This document shows, one piece after another, positions 6,552 through 9,530 of a DNA stretch of 9,530 nucleotides. A model generated the notes under the pieces. That model saw nothing but the letters and a program-made list of their open reading frames with translations. It had not been told where the DNA came from and made no database searches. Within the stretch, counting starts at the first letter, position 1, and each line of letters opens with the position of its first letter. The translations under genes and the position numbers were made by a program. The stretch comes from an uncultured Sphingorhabdus sp. (GTDB lineage Bacteria > Pseudomonadota > Alphaproteobacteria > Sphingomonadales > Sphingomonadaceae). The stretch spans positions 1 to 9,530 of the forward strand of contig CALMYW010000343.1 in NCBI GenBank assembly GCA_937873665.1, given 5' to 3'.

Positions 6552-7811
6552 TCAGAACATCAGCGTTGCGCGCAGCGACAACGCCCAGACGCTATCTCGT
6601 CCGGTGTTAGTAGCGGGATTGTGGATATACTGTACGTCCGGCGTCAACAGAATTCCCCCTAAGAACGCCCAGTTCCAGTATCCCTCCACGACCTGTTCGT
6701 CTCTTGTGCCCGGTGGGTTCACAGCTGAGCCTGCCGCTTCGGCATATCCGATTGCCAAGCCGATCTGGTCCAACGTGCTGCGACCGAGCGGATTATTCAT
6801 TGCCCCGCCAATCGCGTAGGACGCCCGTATCGGCGTCGGGTAGCCCCAAACACCGTTTGCGCGACCGAAGATTGCCCAGGTGTCATTCAGGTTTTGGACG
6901 GCGTTGAACGACCACCCGGTGCTGCTGTTGGGCTGCTCCGGAACCTCGGGCACATCGTAGTAGGTGATCGCATATTGCGCGGTGCCGAGCCCGTAAAAAT
7001 TTGGTGTCCATTGTGCGTATCCGAACCACGCGAGGTTTTCTTCGCCAAAACCAGTGGTTGTGATGTCCGCTCCGGTGATGTCGGTCGCATTCTGGAAGCC
7101 GCCGGCAAGCTGAACGGTAGTGGTGACGTTGACTTGCGTGTAGGCGCCAAGACCGGCGGTGGGGTAGGTCGAGCTGCCGTTCTGAGCGAACACGTAGTTG
7201 TTGAAGTTCTGCTGCTGATCGGCCAGATACGGGTTGCCGTCGAAGTTGTAGAACGGATACTGACCGATCGACAGCAGCAGCCTGTTGCCGGGCAGTGCAT
7301 GAGTATAGGTCAGTTGCGGGAAGGAATCCTCCCCGTTTCCGGGAAAATCATTGATTGGTTTAATGATCCCGAGATTGTCGGCGATATCTGCCGCAGTCTG
7401 GCGCCACGGGTATCGCACCCAGGTGTAGGCCACCTGCAAGTAACCCGCACCAAACGTCTTACTGTCGAACATCTTCCAATCCAGGCCGGGCGTTGCCAGG
7501 ATCTGCCCGGCCGTCCAGCCGCCGTCAGGCATGCCCCATTGCTGCAAATAGCTCACCGGCATACTCCATGAAAGGCCAGTGTCCTTCTTGATTGTGCTCT
7601 TGAAGCCTGAATAGGCGCTATAGGCGACGGTGAGGTCGCGGTTCAGCACTTCCCACCAGGTTGCTCGCTGGATGCGATCGTGCAGACGGCCGATCTTTTG
7701 GACCTTGGAGACGTCGGTCGTTCCCAGCACCGGGATTTGCCAGTCATTGGCCCACGCGTGGGCGGGTGCCGCGGCGATTATCACCAGAATTCCGGAGGCG
7801 TGTCTTAGCAT
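6552..7811 (-). CDS. Outer-membrane beta-barrel porin, probably OprB-like carbohydrate porin family
   Basis: The 419-residue product begins with a signal peptide: MLRHASG, a hydrophobic core at residues 8-17, and cleavage near APAHA (after 19) or AWA (after 21). The mature chain is rich in Tyr, Trp, Asn and Gly with alternating hydrophobic residues and ends RATLMF, with the C-terminal Phe that outer-membrane barrels use for assembly. Segments such as LLLSIGQYPFYNFDGNPYL, NNYVFAQNGSSTYPTAGLG and AIGYAEA resemble OprB-type porins, which pass small sugars and other solutes. The exact family is less certain than the barrel. The frame extends upstream to 7934, but I chose the ATG at 7811 because it begins the signal peptide and has AAGGA eight bases before it. 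It follows the K+ channel gene by 163 bases and precedes gad, so it may pair with them functionally. It looks intact. Confidence 0.78.
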   Translation of the reverse strand: MLRHASGILVIIAAAPAHAWANDWQIPVLGTTDVSKVQKIGRLHDRIQRATWWEVLNRDLTVAYSAYSGFKSTIKKDTGLSWSMPVSYLQQWGMPDGGWTAGQILATPGLDWKMFDSKTFGAGYLQVAYTWVRYPWRQTAADIADNLGIIKPINDFPGNGEDSFPQLTYTHALPGNRLLLSIGQYPFYNFDGNPYLADQQQNFNNYVFAQNGSSTYPTAGLGAYTQVNVTTTVQLAGGFQNATDITGADITTTGFGEENLAWFGYAQWTPNFYGLGTAQYAITYYDVPEVPEQPNSSTGWSFNAVQNLNDTWAIFGRANGVWGYPTPIRASYAIGGAMNNPLGRSTLDQIGLAIGYAEAAGSAVNPPGTRDEQVVEGYWNWAFLGGILLTPDVQYIHNPATNTGRDSVWALSLRATLMF

Positions 7812-7974
7812 GACAAAATTCCTTAATCCATGATCGAGACACCCCGCACATCGTTGATCGTGATGCCGTTCTCGGAAGACGAAATCTGTGCCGCGATCGC
7901 GAGATATCGTTGACATCAAGGCAGCCAGATCCATGCGGCGGTGACCGCATCGGACGCTTTCTAGCGTCTGTCAC
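7812..7974. promoter_or_regulatory. Spacer between the K+ channel and porin genes, with palindromes
   Basis: Three short symmetric elements are visible. GACGCT/AGCGTC (7953-7958 and 7963-7968) forms a six-base hairpin with a TTCT loop seven bases after the channel gene stop, possibly its terminator though without a T run. TTGACATCAA (7910-7919) has matching TTGA/TCAA arms. CGCGATCGCG (7892-7901) is a perfect ten-base palindrome. The last two lie 81-108 bases upstream of the porin ATG and could be operator sites. I see no convincing -35/-10 pair. Confidence 0.35.
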
Positions 7975-8676
7975 CTAGCGACTCGATGTACGTACCCCGA
8001 CCAAGCGTGCAAGAAACACGGCGACGAACATCGGGCCGACAACGGCCTCGATCATCGCGAATGACTTTGCCGGCGGGGTCAATGGAGTGATGTCACCAAA
8101 GCCGACGGTGGTCAAGGTAGAGAAGCTGAAATAGATCAGCTGACTCTCAGTCTGGGGGATGCCAACCGGGGCCTCATGGGCGAAAGAAAACGAGCCCGGT
8201 ACAAGTATTTCCAGGAGGATGAACACGAGCGCAAAGCAGTAGCCGAGCAGAATGTAGACGCAAATGCCACCGTAAACCGTATCGTTGGTGGGTGATCCGC
8301 GGCGCTGGATGTAGAGGAAAAGGGCGCCTGCATTGAATCCGGTAAACAGCAGCGAGAATAGGATCGAGACCGGCGCCAGCGCCGAGGCTTGGAGCCAGAA
8401 AAAGATCCAGCGGGCGGCGAGTGCCGGCACCAAAAGCACGCAGCCGACAACGAGTAGTACCCGATTGTGGTACATCGAGGCCAGTCCGGCGAGCAGGACC
8501 GCTGATGCAGCGATGTTGCCCAGTACTTCCCCAATGCCGATGGTCGCAAAGCCGCTGCTGGCACCGAGAACGAGCAGGCTGAAGAGCAGGATGGCGAAGC
8601 GGAGCGGGCGCTCTTCGGGTGCGGATTCGCGCATGAAACTGCTCGTTGCTCGATTCCGGCGTTGGATATTGAACAT
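7975..8676 (-). CDS. Potassium channel, Ion_trans_2 pore family
   Basis: The 233-residue inner-membrane protein has a textbook K+ selectivity filter, TLTTVGFGD, at residues 187-195, preceded by a pore helix (about 180-188). It is followed by the inner gating helix KSFAMIEAVVGPMFVAVFLARLVG (204-227). Upstream hydrophobic segments lie at about 27-45, 52-68, 73-88, 103-124 and 136-158. It is therefore larger than a minimal two-helix channel, but it lacks the regular arginine ladder of a voltage sensor and has no C-terminal RCK domain. It would conduct K+ down its gradient and set membrane potential or osmotic balance. The start is uncertain. I chose the ATG at 8676 because AAGG lies eight bases upstream. 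The same frame reaches an ATG at 8835, and an ATG at 8634 is also possible. It sits between the OMF and porin genes on the same strand. Confidence 0.9.
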   Translation of the reverse strand: MFNIQRRNRATSSFMRESAPEERPLRFAILLFSLLVLGASSGFATIGIGEVLGNIAASAVLLAGLASMYHNRVLLVVGCVLLVPALAARWIFFWLQASALAPVSILFSLLFTGFNAGALFLYIQRRGSPTNDTVYGGICVYILLGYCFALVFILLEILVPGSFSFAHEAPVGIPQTESQLIYFSFSTLTTVGFGDITPLTPPAKSFAMIEAVVGPMFVAVFLARLVGVRTSSR

Positions 8677-8868
8677 GCGATGGACCTTGCGCAGAATGCT
8701 TAGGCGATCACCTGCGTTGCGACGGTCATGAAAGGGCCTTCCAGGGATCCGCAAGAAACTTGACAAAGCATTTAAAATATTAATTTCTAAACCGCGTCTC
8801 ACCGGGATCGAGGATATCTCCGAAGCCAAACGCACCAGGAAAACGACGCATGTCGCTCTGGACGCGGT
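8677..8868. promoter_or_regulatory. Spacer between the OMF and K+ channel genes with an AT-rich island
   Basis: Bases 8760-8791 are unusually AT-rich for this DNA (TTGACA at 8760-8765, then TTTAAAATATTAATTTC) and are the likeliest place for the channel gene promoter. I cannot fit a -35/-10 pair on the minus strand with good spacing. The plus-strand TTGACA has no -10 at 16-18 bases and no plus-strand gene to serve. The spacer also contains most of a long inverted repeat listed separately. Confidence 0.3.
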
Positions 8869-8873
8869 TTAGA
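8786..8873. repeat. 13-base perfect inverted repeat around 62 bases, one arm inside the OMF gene end
   Basis: TCTAAACCGCGTC (8786-8798) is exactly the reverse complement of GACGCGGTTTAGA (8861-8873). The right arm covers the TAA stop and the last codon and a half or so of the OMF gene. The left arm abuts the AT-rich island. The 88-base layout resembles a miniature inverted-repeat element, but no target-site duplication is evident on its flanks. It may instead be a paired operator or a long-loop mRNA structure. Confidence 0.6.
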
Positions 8874-9530
8874 GCAGACTTTCGCGCGAGGTCAGCGAGC
8901 CGACCACGAAGGCGAGGTTCACCGCACTGATCAGCGCGGCCGCATGCGCCTCTGCCTGGGCCCCGCGCGCGTCGAGAAGCGCCGTGTCGGCGGCGATCGC
9001 GGCATCGACCGTGCCTACGCCACTGCGGTAGGCCGCGAAGGCGGCATCATAGGTGGTCGCGGCGGCACCGACGAGCGCCGTGGCAGCGCGGTGCGATTCG
9101 AGGGCGGTCCGCAACGCGTTGTGGGCCGCAACGATTTCGGTCACCGCAGCGGTCTGCACCCGCTGAAATTCATCCGCGGCCGTCTCGGACCGGGATTCAG
9201 CCTCTTTGACCTGCGCCGCTCGCAAACCGGAGTCGTAGAGTGGCACCGTCACCCCCACCAGCAGGCCGGTGCCCGAGCCCTGCTGGCCGATCGAGGGTAG
9301 GCCGGAAACATCGAAGTTTCCCGAGCCCCACGCGAGGTTGCCGCCGACATAGACCTTGGGCAGAAAGTTCGCCTGCGCGGCATTGACACCGGCCTTGCTG
9401 GCTTGCAGCGCCGCGTAACTCGCGGCTACATCGGGTCGCTGCGAAAGCGCCCGTTGGATCGTCTCCTCAAGCGGTGCGGAGGCCGGGGCCGGAAGGGGCC
9501 GGCGGGCGGCGCTGACCGCGTAGACTTTCA
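8869..9530 (-). CDS. TolC-family outer-membrane efflux protein, C-terminal 219 residues (runs off right edge)
   Basis: From base 9528 the minus strand is open for 219 residues to a TAA at 8869-8871. It has the outer-membrane factor (OEP, PF02321) repeat pattern. The domain entry APLEETIQRALSQRPDVAAS is followed by the helix LQASKAGVNAAQANFLPKV, a beta-strand region ending LLVGVTVPLYDSGLRAAQV, then the long periplasmic alpha-barrel helices, rich in Ala and Glu, and AYRSGVGTVDAAIAADTALL. PLYDSG is the usual second-strand signature in place of P(L/I)F(D/N)GG. Such proteins form trimeric channels across outer membrane and periplasm for RND, ABC or MFS exporters. The N-terminus, and probably the partner pump genes, lie beyond the window. 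There is no C-terminal tail after SLTSRESLL. One arm of an inverted repeat overlaps the stop. The K+ channel gene follows on the same strand after 192 bases. Confidence 0.94.
   Translation of the reverse strand, partial: KVYAVSAARRPLPAPASAPLEETIQRALSQRPDVAASYAALQASKAGVNAAQANFLPKVYVGGNLAWGSGNFDVSGLPSIGQQGSGTGLLVGVTVPLYDSGLRAAQVKEAESRSETAADEFQRVQTAAVTEIVAAHNALRTALESHRAATALVGAAATTYDAAFAAYRSGVGTVDAAIAADTALLDARGAQAEAHAAALISAVNLAFVVGSLTSRESLL

Noticed and set aside
8760..8788. Plus-strand promoter beginning with TTGACA
   Set aside because: No -10 hexamer lies at 16-18 bases and no plus-strand gene lies downstream.
8677..8835. Longer start of the K+ channel gene at the ATG at 8835
   Set aside because: The extra 53 residues are basic and low in recognisable pattern, the region is AT-rich and contains an inverted-repeat arm, and the ATG at 8676 has a better ribosome site. 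It cannot be fully excluded.

Overview
The window looks like chromosomal DNA of a GC-rich gammaproteobacterium. The left block holds sfsA, acyP, arsC, wrbA and hda, the sort of housekeeping set expected in that class. A purple sulfur bacterium or other member of the Chromatiales is my guess from general gene content and base composition, not something the sequence proves. There are no rRNA or tRNA genes, no CRISPR array and no complete insertion sequence.

Left block, about 1-2635, very GC-rich. On the minus strand acyP (acylphosphatase) lies upstream of sfsA, which runs off the left edge. A G-run repeat able to form a quadruplex lies between them. On the plus strand comes arsC - wrbA - hda. 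Two of these three are damaged or odd. ArsC lacks about 30 internal residues, including the segment that normally carries a catalytic arginine. Hda is cut by an in-frame TAG just after a degraded Walker A motif, although the rest of its reading frame is intact.

Right block, about 2636-9530, visibly lower in GC and different in character. It begins directly after the hda stop with a decayed, antisense remnant of a glutamate decarboxylase gene. This is followed by a plus-strand TRIC/YadS-type cation channel gene. The other genes all run on the minus strand, in transcription order: a TolC-family outer-membrane efflux protein (cut by the right edge), a two-TM-pore K+ channel, an OprB-like outer-membrane porin, a complete glutamate decarboxylase, a possible 37-residue small ORF, and a six-helix membrane protein of unknown family. 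The last gene converges on the TRIC gene, with two hairpins between them.

The right block reads as an accessory island for pH, ion or osmotic stress (inference). Cytosolic GAD consumes a proton per glutamate. The two channels would adjust membrane potential and K+, and the porin and OMF control outer-membrane permeability. No GadC-type glutamate/GABA antiporter is visible. The gene likeliest to be undescribed is the six-helix protein at 3824-4729. It is built from three repeats of a two-helix unit, with an [IAV]-G-[STA]-x-x-F motif in every helix and a glutamate exactly 14 residues after that glycine in helices 2, 4 and 6.
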